From Singulisphaera sp. GP187 (GTDB lineage Bacteria; Planctomycetota; Phycisphaerae; Phycisphaerales; SM1A02): a stretch of DNA of 64,000 nucleotides. The translations under genes were made by a program, and so were the position numbers. Where the stretch lies: NCBI GenBank assembly GCA_945868805.1, contig CAMBMO010000008.1, forward strand, positions 34,287 through 98,286. The letters run 5' to 3'. Positions 1 to 9,147 of the stretch are shown here, one piece after another. Within the stretch, counting starts at the first letter, position 1. Each line of letters opens with the position of its first letter. Below the pieces are notes generated by a model, which worked only from the letters and a program-made list of their open reading frames with translations, did no database searches and was not told the DNA's origin.

Positions 1-2961
1 GATCGCATTTGTGAGGTCGTCCGGTGTGATCGCGTCTGCCAGACGGCGATATGTCTCGAGCCGCCGACGATCGCTCGGAACATAGTGCTTGGGGATCGAA
101 CCTCCCAGCCCAATGTCGACAATCGTGTCGATGGGAACGATTTGCGGTTCGGCCCGTAGCTCATGAACTGATTGATCAAGGAGCTTGCAATAGAGTTCGT
201 AACCCACCGCGGCAATGTGGCCCGACTGCTCGCTTCCCAGCAGATTCCCCGCGCCACGAAGTTCGAGATCGCGTACGGCGATACGAAATCCCGCGCCGAG
301 CATCGAATAATCCTCAAGCGCGCGGAGGCGTTTCATCGCCTCTGGTGGGACCGGACGATCTTCGGGAAGAAGCAAGTAGCAATAGGCACGGTGATTGGAG
401 CGACCCACCCGACCGCGAAGCTGATGGAGTTCGGAGAGTCCGAAGCGATGCGCATCGTCGATGATCATCGTGTTGGCCGTCGCGATGTCGATCCCGCTCT
501 CGATGATCGTGGTCGAAACGAGGATGTCAGCCTCGCGCCTCATGAAGGTGCGCATGATCCGTTCCAATTCGCCATCGTTCATTTGCCCATGCCCGACGAC
601 AATCCTTGCGCCCGGAGCGAGTTTCCGCACTTCGTCCGCGGCTGATTGGATGTCATGAACGCGATTGTGGACCCAGAAAACCTGCCCTTCCCGCGCTAAC
701 TCACGGGCGATCGCACCAGCGAGGCGTTCTCGATTCCACGGAGTGACTTCGGTCACGATCGCTCGTCGATCAGGTGGCGGAGTCGTGAGACTGGAAATGT
801 CGCGCAGTCCGAGCATCGCCATGTGGAGCGTTCGCGGGATCGGCGTCGCGCTCAATGTCAGAACATCTGCTGTCAGGCGAAACTCAAAGAACCGCTGCTT
901 GTGTTCGACTCCGAAGCGCTGTTCTTCGTCGATGATGACCAACCCGAGATCGTGGAAGGCAACATCGGCCGAGAGAAGTCGGTGCGTTCCAATGACGATG
1001 TCCACGGTTCCAGCGGCGAGACGGTCGAGAACATCCCGCACCTCGCGATCGGTCTTGAATCGACTCACGCCTTCCACGACGAATGGGTACGCGCGCAATC
1101 GCGCACGAAAGGTTCTCTCGTGCTGCTCGGCGAGAACTGTTGTCGGTACGAGGAGCGCGATCTGCCTCCCTGAGTCGGCGCACTTAAACGCCGCCCGAAG
1201 TGCGATTTCAGTTTTGCCGAATCCGACATCTCCACAGATGAGTCGGTCCATCGGGCGAGGGCGCTCCATGTCTTTCTTGGTCGCCGCGATGGAAGTCACC
1301 TGATCGTCCGTTTCGATAAATGGAAATTCCGCCTCGAATTCACGTTGCCATTCTGTGTCCAGGGGATGCGCGATCCCTGCCGTCGATTCACGAACGGCCT
1401 GAACTCGAATGAGCTCACCCGCGAGATCGCGCACCGCCTCCGCAACATCGTCTTTCTGCTTTTTCCAGCGCTTGCCACCGAGAACCGAGAGCATCGGCCG
1501 CGCCGCCCCCGCGCCGACATATCGCTGAACAAGAGAGACTTTGCTCGACGGAACATGAAGGAGCGATCCACCGTGATATTCGAGCGTGAGATACTCCTCG
1601 TCGCTCACCGATGATCCAGACTTCCCGGGAAGTTGTTTCAAGCCGTGGTACTTGGCGATGCCGTGATCCCGGTGGACGACATAGTCGCCAGGCTCGAAGA
1701 AGAGGAATGCATCCCGCGATCGACCACTCCCCGACGAGGGCATTGCGACTGATCGTCGACGAACGCCAAACCGATTGAGCACTTCATGCCAAGGAATGAG
1801 TGCGAGCGGTCGCCCCGCGTCGTCCGACCACGCGAATCCTCGGTGCAAGTGCCGTTCTTCGATGGCAATGGCTGACGCATGGACATGTGGCGCGAGGACT
1901 TCACGCGCTCGCGAAAGATCTCCCGCAGTTTCGCAGAGGACGACACTCTCGTGGCTCAGACCAAGCTCGATCAACTTCTCGATCGCCACGGGCATCGCAT
2001 CAGGAAACGGATTCAAAGGCACGACCGGAACTGCGACACGATCTCGCGGATCCGCCGATTGAACAAGCACGCCGGCTTCGATCGTCCTTGCGCACGCGTT
2101 GTGCAATTCGCGCAGTGTGTCCGGCCAAGGCACGACACCGCGCCCGTCGCTCAACCGATCCTGATAGCCACGCGACTGCTCGGCGATCTCTGCGGTTTCG
2201 CAGAGCACCAAGATCGTTCTGGGATCTAGCCGCGTCGCGATCGGTTGAACACGATCGCAGTCAAAGAGTCCTCCCGCTCGGACAAGGTCGACTGACTCGA
2301 TTTGACGATCGGTCGCCTGAGTCGAAAGATCAATCTCAAAGATGCGCTCCACTTCGTCGCCGAACTGATCAATTCGTACGGGCACTGTCGATCCGACGGG
2401 AAAGATGTCAAGGATTCCACCGCGGACTGCGAAACTGCCGGGAGTTTCGATCATCGCCATGCGCTCATATCCCGCCGCAACGAGCCATGCGAGAAGCGAT
2501 TCCCGCGCGAGCCGGTCGCCTCGGCGGATCGTTGAGATCGCCGCGTGCATATCCGCCACCGCGGGAACCCCCTGCATCAATGCCGTCACTGGAGCGACGA
2601 TCACCATCGGCGGATCACGACCATCGATCCGTCGCAGGACCGATACGCGCTCGCTGAACTGCTCGGCGACTTCCTGACCAGCGAACGAGGATTCGAGCGC
2701 GGGAAAGAGTGCGCAAGAAATGTTCGTCCCGTTCACAGCGATGCCAGCAATCTCTGCAACCGTTTCGTCCGCATCGTCACGGTGAGCTGTCACGAGCAGG
2801 ATCGGCGCACGCGACCTGCTGGCGATCGCTGCGACAACGATCGAGGTGCTCGATCCCGCAGCGCCGACGAGCGCGATCGGCGTTTTCTTCGGCGCACCAT
2901 CCAAATTCGACACCACAGCATCGAGGCATTTCGAGGTGCGGATGCGTTCGAACCAATCCAT
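1..2961 (-). CDS. mfd: Transcription-repair coupling factor Mfd (C-terminus cut by window edge)
   Basis: Superfamily 2 translocase that pushes stalled RNA polymerase off lesions and recruits UvrA. The frame runs 987 codons from the ATG at 2961 to the window edge without a stop; the family is about 1,150 residues, so roughly the last 150 lie outside. Seen in order: a UvrB-like module with RGGILDIFPVG (near residue 175), the polymerase-interaction segment GDYVVHRDHGIAKYHG (near 420), Walker A GDVGFGKTE (near 575), DEEQRFGVEHK (near 680), then SATPIPRTL, TTIIESGIDI and HQLRGRVGRS. RecG shares the helicase motifs but lacks the UvrB-like and polymerase-binding parts. The HhH gene ends 10 bp upstream, so the two may share a transcript. 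Confidence 0.95.
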   Translation of the reverse strand, partial: MDWFERIRTSKCLDAVVSNLDGAPKKTPIALVGAAGSSTSIVVAAIASRSRAPILLVTAHRDDADETVAEIAGIAVNGTNISCALFPALESSFAGQEVAEQFSERVSVLRRIDGRDPPMVIVAPVTALMQGVPAVADMHAAISTIRRGDRLARESLLAWLVAAGYERMAMIETPGSFAVRGGILDIFPVGSTVPVRIDQFGDEVERIFEIDLSTQATDRQIESVDLVRAGGLFDCDRVQPIATRLDPRTILVLCETAEIAEQSRGYQDRLSDGRGVVPWPDTLRELHNACARTIEAGVLVQSADPRDRVAVPVVPLNPFPDAMPVAIEKLIELGLSHESVVLCETAGDLSRAREVLAPHVHASAIAIEERHLHRGFAWSDDAGRPLALIPWHEVLNRFGVRRRSVAMPSSGSGRSRDAFLFFEPGDYVVHRDHGIAKYHGLKQLPGKSGSSVSDEEYLTLEYHGGSLLHVPSSKVSLVQRYVGAGAARPMLSVLGGKRWKKQKDDVAEAVRDLAGELIRVQAVRESTAGIAHPLDTEWQREFEAEFPFIETDDQVTSIAATKKDMERPRPMDRLICGDVGFGKTEIALRAAFKCADSGRQIALLVPTTVLAEQHERTFRARLRAYPFVVEGVSRFKTDREVRDVLDRLAAGTVDIVIGTHRLLSADVAFHDLGLVIIDEEQRFGVEHKQRFFEFRLTADVLTLSATPIPRTLHMAMLGLRDISSLTTPPPDRRAIVTEVTPWNRERLAGAIARELAREGQVFWVHNRVHDIQSAADEVRKLAPGARIVVGHGQMNDGELERIMRTFMRREADILVSTTIIESGIDIATANTMIIDDAHRFGLSELHQLRGRVGRSNHRAYCYLLLPEDRPVPPEAMKRLRALEDYSMLGAGFRIAVRDLELRGAGNLLGSEQSGHIAAVGYELYCKLLDQSVHELRAEPQIVPIDTIVDIGLGGSIPKHYVPSDRRRLETYRRLADAITPDDLTNAI

Positions 2962-2971
2962 GATCAAAGTG

Positions 2972-3364
2972 TCACCGATCGTCGGCGTGGGTCAAGACGA
3001 ACGGTGCGACTTCCGCGCTGATCGCCGGACCGATTCCCCGAACACGTTGCAATCCGGATAATCCATGAAACCGACCGAGTCGCGAGCGATCCTCGACGAT
3101 GCGCGCGGCGAGCGCAGGACCGATACCGGGCAGGAGTGCGATGGTGTCCGCATCCGCGCTCTCCAGATCAACTTGAAATGAAGGCGCGCACTCGCACGGG
3201 ATTCCTGCGAATCGTTCGATCGCCAAGCGCACCACGGACTCGAGCGAGATGGCGACTCCGGCGAACCCGATGATCGCGACCGAACTGCGGGAGAGAATGC
3301 GTCGTCGCAAGAATCGATTCGATCCTTGGGAAGGCTTTTTGCTCCGTGCCAGTTGGTCATTCAT
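2972..3364 (-). CDS. ComEA-like helix-hairpin-helix membrane-anchored protein
   Basis: 130 residues from the ATG at 3364, whose ATGAATGA overlaps the stop of the preceding gene by 8 bases; a longer in-frame start lies inside that gene and is less likely. A basic stretch (FLRRR) precedes one hydrophobic segment (SSVAIIGFAGVAISL, near residues 28-43). The C-terminal half has paired HhH hairpins, LLPGIGPALAARIVED and RVRGIGPAISAEV, as in the DNA-binding domain of ComEA. That family binds double-stranded DNA outside the inner membrane during uptake. No other competence gene is nearby, so a role in transformation is inferred only. It lies directly upstream of mfd on the same strand. Confidence 0.75.
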   Translation of the reverse strand: MNDQLARSKKPSQGSNRFLRRRILSRSSVAIIGFAGVAISLESVVRLAIERFAGIPCECAPSFQVDLESADADTIALLPGIGPALAARIVEDRSRLGRFHGLSGLQRVRGIGPAISAEVAPFVLTHADDR

Positions 3365-4895
3365 CGGATGGGGCGTCCAGTGCATCGACAACGCTGACGC
3401 TCGGACGAGCAACTCGCTTGCCCTCCGCCATTTTCCATTCACCGATCGGCGCCGCGAGCGCTCGTCGAGCGGATATCAATTGTTCAAGGATCGGCTTCGC
3501 GGTGCGACTGGCGTCGAGAACTCCGTGTGGCGGACGAGGTCCGTCGTCGTCGATGAGCGACTCCCACACAACCATGCCGACATGAGGCTTCGACATCGCG
3601 ATCGAAAACATCCGACTCGCCCAAACCGCTTGCGACTTCGCGGTCCATGGCGTCCTCCAATACCCAGCCTTGTCATCCGCAGAATTGCTCGGCGCCCCGA
3701 GTGCGACAAAGAGCGACTTCCTGAGAGGTCGATAGGAATCGAGGAGCGACGATATCTCGAGGAGGTCGCGCGTCAATCGACCAGATCCATTCTCTCCCAT
3801 CACAAACTGAAGCATCAAGCAATCCAGATGGATGCCCTCATTCACGAGTGCCTCGACGAGGGCTCGGGGTGTGACCGCGCCAGCGCGTCTGGCGACATCG
3901 TGACCGAACGGGCGAGGGATTTCGAGGAGCGTCGGAACATTCTTGCGCGATTGACGCAGTCCAACAACAATTCGTCGCGAGAGTTCCACCATCTGCTCTA
4001 AATCGAGCGACCACCAATCATTGTCGTTCATCCCGCATGAGATATTCCACATTCCTGTTCGGCCAGCAAGCTCTCTTCCAACGGCATCTGCGAACTTCCA
4101 AACGCCATCGCGCAACGCAGCGAAATCGCCACGCTGTTTCGCGATCCACTCGGGGACATTGCTCGGGCTGAGATCGATGACCGGTCCAACGAGAATCGTT
4201 CGACCTGCCTTTGTGGCCCAGTCGACCCACGGAGCGATGGAACCAAAGTCGTACCGCCCCGGTGTCCGTTCAATCTTCGCCCACGAAATCGGCAGTCCGA
4301 TCATGTCGAACGAACTGGCTGCGGAGGCAACGGATGTTGGCGCGACCCGAGGATCGACGCGAACACCCAGCACCATCTTCGACGCCGCCTTCGCTCCGTA
4401 TCGACGGTGAAGCCAGATGTTGGAGTGTGCGACCGCAAGTCGTTCGCTCGCCTGGAGCCCCTGAATCAACGCGCGACTGCTGAGTTCGTCAGCCTTGGTC
4501 GTGTCCTGCGTCGTCATTGCAGTTGTGAAAAACAAGCGAGCCTGATTCCACTGCGCGATCGCTTCGCCCGCGCCGGGGTGATCCCAAATCTGCCAGTCTT
4601 CGCATTTCGCGATGAAGTGCTTGATACGGTGCCGCGCCAATTCGAGCAGGAGTGAATAGGGCTCTCGGCGTTGCTCAAGGAGGCATGTCGAGAGCGAGAG
4701 ACGCCCCATGCCTTGCACTTCACATTGAAGGTTGAGCGCTGCAGCGTTCCTGATCGCAGGGCGGCACTCCAATGTTCCGTCTTCAAATCGGATTTCACCA
4801 GCAAGCGACTGATCGTTGGCTCCGACGAGATATCCAAGAGCCACATCGATCGCCACGGGTGCGCCTTCGACTTTCCTGAATGCAAATCGCAACAT
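3357..4895 (-). CDS. GH10-like beta-barrel protein, apparently without catalytic glutamates
   Basis: 512 residues from the ATG at 4895 (MLRFAFRKVEG); an in-frame start 96 bases further upstream gives an Arg-rich tail that looks non-coding. The middle resembles glycoside hydrolase family 10: GLPISWAKIERTPGRYDF followed by WVDWATKAGRTILVGPVIDL matches the family's WxxxEPxxGxxxF...AxxxGxxxxGHPL region. Where GH10 has the acid/base WDVVNE the sequence reads WNISCGMNDND, and where it has the nucleophile ITELDV it reads LFVALGAPSN, so both glutamates seem absent. No signal peptide is visible. It may be a carbohydrate-binding or non-hydrolytic relative. The fold is inferred from motifs only. It is coupled by overlap to the HhH gene. 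Confidence 0.6.
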   Translation of the reverse strand: MLRFAFRKVEGAPVAIDVALGYLVGANDQSLAGEIRFEDGTLECRPAIRNAAALNLQCEVQGMGRLSLSTCLLEQRREPYSLLLELARHRIKHFIAKCEDWQIWDHPGAGEAIAQWNQARLFFTTAMTTQDTTKADELSSRALIQGLQASERLAVAHSNIWLHRRYGAKAASKMVLGVRVDPRVAPTSVASAASSFDMIGLPISWAKIERTPGRYDFGSIAPWVDWATKAGRTILVGPVIDLSPSNVPEWIAKQRGDFAALRDGVWKFADAVGRELAGRTGMWNISCGMNDNDWWSLDLEQMVELSRRIVVGLRQSRKNVPTLLEIPRPFGHDVARRAGAVTPRALVEALVNEGIHLDCLMLQFVMGENGSGRLTRDLLEISSLLDSYRPLRKSLFVALGAPSNSADDKAGYWRTPWTAKSQAVWASRMFSIAMSKPHVGMVVWESLIDDDGPRPPHGVLDASRTAKPILEQLISARRALAAPIGEWKMAEGKRVARPSVSVVDALDAPSDE

Positions 4896-4907
4896 GAGAG
4901 GAAATCG

Positions 4908-4933
4908 AGTGTAGCGGTCTGCAGACCGACACT
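4908..4933. promoter_or_regulatory. Inverted repeat between divergent genes, candidate operator
   Basis: A perfect 14-bp palindrome (CGGTCTGCAGACCG, 4915-4928) is flanked by outer arms AGTGT and ACACT, with a 2-base interruption on one side only. It lies in the 97-bp gap between the divergent GH10-like gene and purC. It could be a repressor site or part of a transcript. No clear promoter hexamers were found beside it. Confidence 0.3.
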
Positions 4934-4992
4934 GCGAGTCGCCACCATTTCGCTTCTCCCGCGCACACGGTCTGGTTCTTACACTTCGCATA

Positions 4993-5937
4993 ATGCGGAC
5001 AACGACTGACGATTCGGTATTCGAAACTCACCTGCCTTTGGCTGGCCGCCGCGCAGGCAAAGTTCGTGATATTTACGACCTCCCGCCCGACGATGCGGGA
5101 CCGAGGATCTTGCTTGTTGCGTCCGATCGGATCTCCGCATTCGATGTCGTCATGCCGACCCCAATTCCTGGCAAGGGACGAGTGCTCACAGCGATCGCTG
5201 CGGGCTGGTTCGAACTTCTTCGCAGTCACATGGTCGTGAAGGATCACCTCCTTTCAACCGACCTTCCTTCGATTCCTCGGATCGACGAAACACTTCGCAC
5301 CGCCTTGGGCGGTCGAACGATGACATGTCGCGCTGCACGAGTCATCCCAATCGAATGCGTCGCACGCGGATATCTCGCGGGCAGCGGTTGGACCGAATAT
5401 CAGTCGAGTGGCAGAGTCTGCGGGGTAGAGATTCCACCAGGACTCGCGCAGTGCGCTCGACTGCCTTCACCGATTTTCTCGCCCGCAACGAAGGCGGTCG
5501 AGGGACATGATGAAAACATCTCGTTCGAACATGCAAGCAAATTGGTGGGAGTCGAATTGATGCGGCGCTTGCGAGACTTGACCATGCGCATCTATGCGAT
5601 TGCTGCGAGCTACGCGCTCGACCGAGGAGTGATTCTCGCCGACACCAAGTTCGAATTCGGGTTCGCGCTCGACCGAGACGGATCGCCGACCGATGACTTG
5701 ATGATTGTCGACGAGGTCCTGACACCAGACTCGAGTCGATATTGGCCGCACGCTGGCTACTTGCCTGGACGAGATCAACCGAGTTTCGATAAGCAGTTTC
5801 TCCGAAACTGGCTTCTGAAGATGGTCGATTGTCGATCTTGGGACAAGACTCCCCCAGGTCCGGAGATTCCATCCGACATCGTCGCAGGCACGCTCGCTCG
5901 ATACGAAGATGCACTTCGCATGTTGTTCCCGCGTTGA
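4993..5937 (+). CDS. purC: Phosphoribosylaminoimidazole-succinocarboxamide synthase (SAICAR synthase)
   Basis: Joins CAIR to aspartate with ATP in purine biosynthesis, in the cytoplasm. 314 residues, the size of the longer PurC form. Seen: the N-terminal nucleotide loop GRRAGKVRDIYDL, ASDRISAFDVVMPTPIPGKG, the substrate-binding CVARGYLAGSGWTEY, and ILADTKFEFGF with IVDEVLTPDSSRYWP toward the C-terminus. All are hallmark SAICAR synthase motifs. Divergent from the GH10-like gene and convergent with folD; purF is elsewhere in the window, so purine genes are dispersed. No frameshift or missing motif is seen. Confidence 0.95.
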   Translation: MRTTTDDSVFETHLPLAGRRAGKVRDIYDLPPDDAGPRILLVASDRISAFDVVMPTPIPGKGRVLTAIAAGWFELLRSHMVVKDHLLSTDLPSIPRIDETLRTALGGRTMTCRAARVIPIECVARGYLAGSGWTEYQSSGRVCGVEIPPGLAQCARLPSPIFSPATKAVEGHDENISFEHASKLVGVELMRRLRDLTMRIYAIAASYALDRGVILADTKFEFGFALDRDGSPTDDLMIVDEVLTPDSSRYWPHAGYLPGRDQPSFDKQFLRNWLLKMVDCRSWDKTPPGPEIPSDIVAGTLARYEDALRMLFPR

Positions 5938-5969
5938 TCGCTTTCGGTGTGCGGCTGGACTGAATCGCT

Positions 5970-6812
5970 TCAGCGAAGCGCAGCGTCGACGACATTGCGC
6001 AAGAGCATTGCCACCGTCATCGGACCAACTCCACCAGGAACGGGACTCATCGCTCCCGCGACCTGAGCGACCATCGGATCGACATCGCCAACCGTGGTCG
6101 ATTTTCCGTCCGCACCGACTCGACGATTGATCCCGACATCGATCACCACCGCGCCGGGCTTGATCCAATCCGGTTTCACGAGCGCTGGTACTCCCGCTGC
6201 CGCGATCACAACGTCTGCATCTCGAGTGAGCGTGGCGAGATCCCTCGTGAATTTGTTCGCGCTGATCACAGTCGCCTCTGCCCTCATGAGCAAGACTGCA
6301 ATTGGCTTTCCGACGATGTTGCTCGCGCCCACGATGACGCACTTTGCTCCACGAAGCGAGATGCCCGTCGTCTCGATCATTTCGATCACCGCGAGCGCCG
6401 TGCATGGCACCAAGCTTCGCCTGCCATAGACGACGTTCCCAATATTGGCCGGATTTACTCCTTCGACATCCTTCTCGGGATCGATCAGAGATTGCACGCG
6501 CTCGGTATCGACTCCAGAGGGAAGCGGAAGATGAAGCATCATCGCGCGAATGGACTCGTCCGTGTTCATGAGAAGGATTCGGCCCGCGATCTCTTCGAAT
6601 CCGGCGGAGGCAGGAAGCCTGTTCAAGTGGTACTCGATACCCGCTTCCGCGCAAGTTCTCGCCTGATTCTCGGCATAAATCGTGGCGGCCCGGTCTTCGC
6701 CAACCAGAACTGCATCTAATCGAACGCTTCGTTGACTGCGCTCGATGCGTGTTCGGATATCTGCGCGGACCTTCGCGCCAAGCGCCTTACCGTCGATCAT
6801 CATTGCTGGCAT
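5970..6812 (-). CDS. folD: Methylenetetrahydrofolate dehydrogenase/cyclohydrolase
   Basis: Bifunctional cytoplasmic enzyme interconverting 5,10-methylene-, methenyl- and 10-formyl-tetrahydrofolate, supplying one-carbon units for purines and formyl-Met. 280 residues, normal length. Seen: DGKALGAKVRADI at the N-terminus, YAENQARTCAEAGIEYHL with the catalytic Y/K region altered to YAENQ (the usual Lys follows as YVxxK), LPLPSGVDTERVQSLIDPEKDVEG, the cofactor motif VIVGASNIVGKPIAVLL, and PVPGGVGPMTVAMLL. ATGs at 6803 and 6800 are equally possible starts. A short stem (CGCTTC-AGC-GAAGCG, 5966-5980) overlaps the stop but has no U-run. Divergent from the thioredoxin-like gene. Confidence 0.96.
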   Translation of the reverse strand: MPAMMIDGKALGAKVRADIRTRIERSQRSVRLDAVLVGEDRAATIYAENQARTCAEAGIEYHLNRLPASAGFEEIAGRILLMNTDESIRAMMLHLPLPSGVDTERVQSLIDPEKDVEGVNPANIGNVVYGRRSLVPCTALAVIEMIETTGISLRGAKCVIVGASNIVGKPIAVLLMRAEATVISANKFTRDLATLTRDADVVIAAAGVPALVKPDWIKPGAVVIDVGINRRVGADGKSTTVGDVDPMVAQVAGAMSPVPGGVGPMTVAMLLRNVVDAALR

Positions 6813-6880
6813 TGGGGGAAAGGTATCTCGTCCGCTATCCTTTGGTTGGTCTCAGTCCAAATCACCCTCAGGAGCTTCCC

Positions 6881-8035
6881 ATGTTCACTCTCGTCATCGC
6901 AGCAACCTTGGCATTCCCTCAGACAGTTCCAGCGGCCAAGATTGCACCCGTGGCGAAAAACGTCGGAACGAGTCCGGGATCAAACGAACCAGTAACGCCG
7001 ACAATGTTTCCTGGGCATCCAGCTCCCTTCCCCGAAATCTCGAATTTTCTCAAAGGAGATTCGATCTCTGGATTCGATCCGGGCAAGGTCTACGTCTTGG
7101 AGTTTTGGGCGACTTGGTGTGGTCCTTGTCGTATGGGTATGCCCCACCTAAGTGAAGTGCAGAACGCGTACGCCGCAAAGGGCGTTCGCATCATCGGCAT
7201 CAGCGACGAACCAGTCAAGACGGTCACGGATTTCCTTGCGACACCAGAGTGGACCAGCAAGACCCAGTACACGATTTGCACCGATCCCGACAAGTCGGTC
7301 AAGCGCCAATACATGGAACCAGCCCTTCAGCGTGGAATCCCATGCGCATTCATCGTGAAGGACTCAGTCGTGCAGTGGATCGGTCACCCCATGGAGATGG
7401 ATGCTCCGATGGCATCGATTGTCGCTGGAAGTTGGAATGTCGAGACCGCGAAGAATTCGTTCTTGAAGGAATCGCTCGATGAGCAGACCCTCGCCATGGA
7501 GGAGTCGCGAATTCAGCGCCGAACTTCCGCACTCCTCAAAGAGGCACGCACGACGGGTGACTATTCAGCCATTCTCGCGCTGATTGACGAGCAGATTCAG
7601 AAGGCAAAGGCGAACCCGCAGCAAGTTTGGGGATTGGAATTGCAGAAATTCAAGATGCTGCTCGGAACCGCGAATAAGCCCGAGGCCGCATACACGCTCG
7701 GCAAATCACTTCTCGCTACGTTTGTGCAAGAAAAGAGCGCCAGGGGACTGAACGAGCTCGCTTGGTTCGTACTTGATTCTGCGACGGTCAAGACACGCGA
7801 CATTCCGTTCGCGCTCGAGGCCGCCCGAGCTGCGGTCACCATCAGCGGGGGCAACGATGGCGCGATCCTCGACACTCTTGCGCGTGCATACTGGGAATCT
7901 TCCGATGTGAAGCAAGCCGTGGCGACTGAGAAGATTGCGATCGAAAAGACTCCGTCGGGTCAAATGCTCGACGAGATGAAGGAAACTCTGAAGAAGTACG
8001 AGAGTGGATCCCCCTTGGATGGCAAGCCGATCTGA
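6881..8035 (+). CDS. Secreted TlpA-like thioredoxin with alpha-helical C-terminal extension
   Basis: 384 residues from the ATG at 6881, preceded by AGGAG at a good distance. An N-terminal hydrophobic stretch (MFTLVIAATLAFPQTVPAA) looks like a short signal peptide. The thioredoxin fold follows, with EFWATWCGPCRMG (redox pair C80/C83), a TlpA/ResA-like order, and GIPCAFIVKD carrying the cis-proline region. About 190 further residues are rich in Ala/Lys/Glu and resemble tetratricopeptide-type helices (LNELAWFVLD, DGAILDTLARAYWESSDVKQA). The likely role is disulfide reduction or peroxide handling in the periplasm; the helical tail suggests a protein partner. The gene stands alone between divergent folD and a convergent oxidoreductase. 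Confidence 0.85.
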   Translation: MFTLVIAATLAFPQTVPAAKIAPVAKNVGTSPGSNEPVTPTMFPGHPAPFPEISNFLKGDSISGFDPGKVYVLEFWATWCGPCRMGMPHLSEVQNAYAAKGVRIIGISDEPVKTVTDFLATPEWTSKTQYTICTDPDKSVKRQYMEPALQRGIPCAFIVKDSVVQWIGHPMEMDAPMASIVAGSWNVETAKNSFLKESLDEQTLAMEESRIQRRTSALLKEARTTGDYSAILALIDEQIQKAKANPQQVWGLELQKFKMLLGTANKPEAAYTLGKSLLATFVQEKSARGLNELAWFVLDSATVKTRDIPFALEAARAAVTISGGNDGAILDTLARAYWESSDVKQAVATEKIAIEKTPSGQMLDEMKETLKKYESGSPLDGKPI

Positions 8036-8041
8036 GAGTCT

Positions 8042-9127
8042 CTAGACGATCTCAACTTCGCGGTTGAGTCGGGAACTCTCGTAGATCGCATCGATCACCG
8101 TTTGCAGCAAGCGTCCCTGCTCCCCCGTCGCCATTGGTGCCGTCCCATTTGTCACCAGTTGTCGGAAATGACGGTACTGCTCGTCCCACGCCTGATCCAT
8201 CGGATTCGTGGCCTCGAACTGTGGCTTGACATCGATGAGCATTCCTTCCTCTTCGGTCGCGATCGAAACTTCCTTGCCAAAGATGTCGAAGAATGTCCCA
8301 GCGCGACGACCCCAGATCGAGATGCCATCCCTTGTCGACCCTTCTGGGATATTCGCGGCCCAGGTGACATTGACCTCAATCGTCAATCCTCCAGCGCATC
8401 GAATGAGCGCCGTCGCTCCATCTTCAACATCGAAGACTCCGTCGAATTTGGGTGGACCAGCCCACATCGAAGTAAAGCGGTAGTCGCTGATGGGATGGCC
8501 GAAATTCGACCATGTCGCTCCACTGGCTCGCTCGACTTTTGGATGACCTGCGAGATGCAAGGCGAGGTCGATCACATGGACACCAAGATCGATCAATGGA
8601 CCGCCACCTGAACGACTCTTTGTCGTGAACCAGCCCCCGAGTCCTGGAACGCCGCGTCGGCGATAGAGGCTTGCCTTGATGTGATAGATCTCGCCAAATC
8701 GCCCCGAATCGATCCACTTTTTGACGGTCAACGCTGCCGGAGTTCCACGACAAACGAATCCCATCTGCAGTCGCCCCGCGCTCGTCGACGCAACCGCGAG
8801 AATCTCGTCGCACTGGGCGCGCGTGAGTGCCATCGGCTTTTCAAGAAGCACATGCTTCCCGGCCTTGAGCGCTGCGCATGCACACTCGCAGTGGCGATCA
8901 TTGGGAACGGCGACGACCACCGCGTCAACACCACTCATTGAAAGGAGGGCATCGATACTCGGTGCGGCGATTCCACCGTGTTGCTTGACGAGTTCTGCGG
9001 CGCGATCACCCTCGATGTCCCACGCGCCAACGATGGTGACCCCCGCACGTCGCGCGCTTTGTGCGTGCACATTCCCGATGCCGCCGCAACCGATCACTCC
9101 AAGACCAATTCTCGCGCCGAATGCCAT
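8042..9127 (-). CDS. Gfo/Idh/MocA family NAD(P)-dependent oxidoreductase
   Basis: 361 residues from the ATG at 9127 (MAFGARIGLG); an in-frame ATG at 9160 would overlap the divergent neighbour. Rossmann motif GVIGCGGIGNVHAQ at the N-terminus, VVAVPNDRHCECACAALKAGKHVLLEKPMAL with the family EKP signature (the Lys is thought catalytic), and GGPLIDLGVHVIDLALHLAG with the conserved histidine region of the C-terminal domain. The substrate is usually a sugar, inositol or glycan derivative and cannot be told from sequence. No signal peptide, so probably cytoplasmic. Divergent from the FAD oxidoreductase with only 20 bp between starts, so the promoters must overlap the genes. Confidence 0.88.
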   Translation of the reverse strand: MAFGARIGLGVIGCGGIGNVHAQSARRAGVTIVGAWDIEGDRAAELVKQHGGIAAPSIDALLSMSGVDAVVVAVPNDRHCECACAALKAGKHVLLEKPMALTRAQCDEILAVASTSAGRLQMGFVCRGTPAALTVKKWIDSGRFGEIYHIKASLYRRRGVPGLGGWFTTKSRSGGGPLIDLGVHVIDLALHLAGHPKVERASGATWSNFGHPISDYRFTSMWAGPPKFDGVFDVEDGATALIRCAGGLTIEVNVTWAANIPEGSTRDGISIWGRRAGTFFDIFGKEVSIATEEEGMLIDVKPQFEATNPMDQAWDEQYRHFRQLVTNGTAPMATGEQGRLLQTVIDAIYESSRLNREVEIV

Positions 9128-9147
9128 AACACCTAGCATACGAAACC

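Noticed and set aside
5966..5980. Stem CGCTTC-AGC-GAAGCG as terminator between purC and folD
   Set aside because: Only 6 bp with a 3-base loop and no U-run on either strand; kept only as a note in folD.
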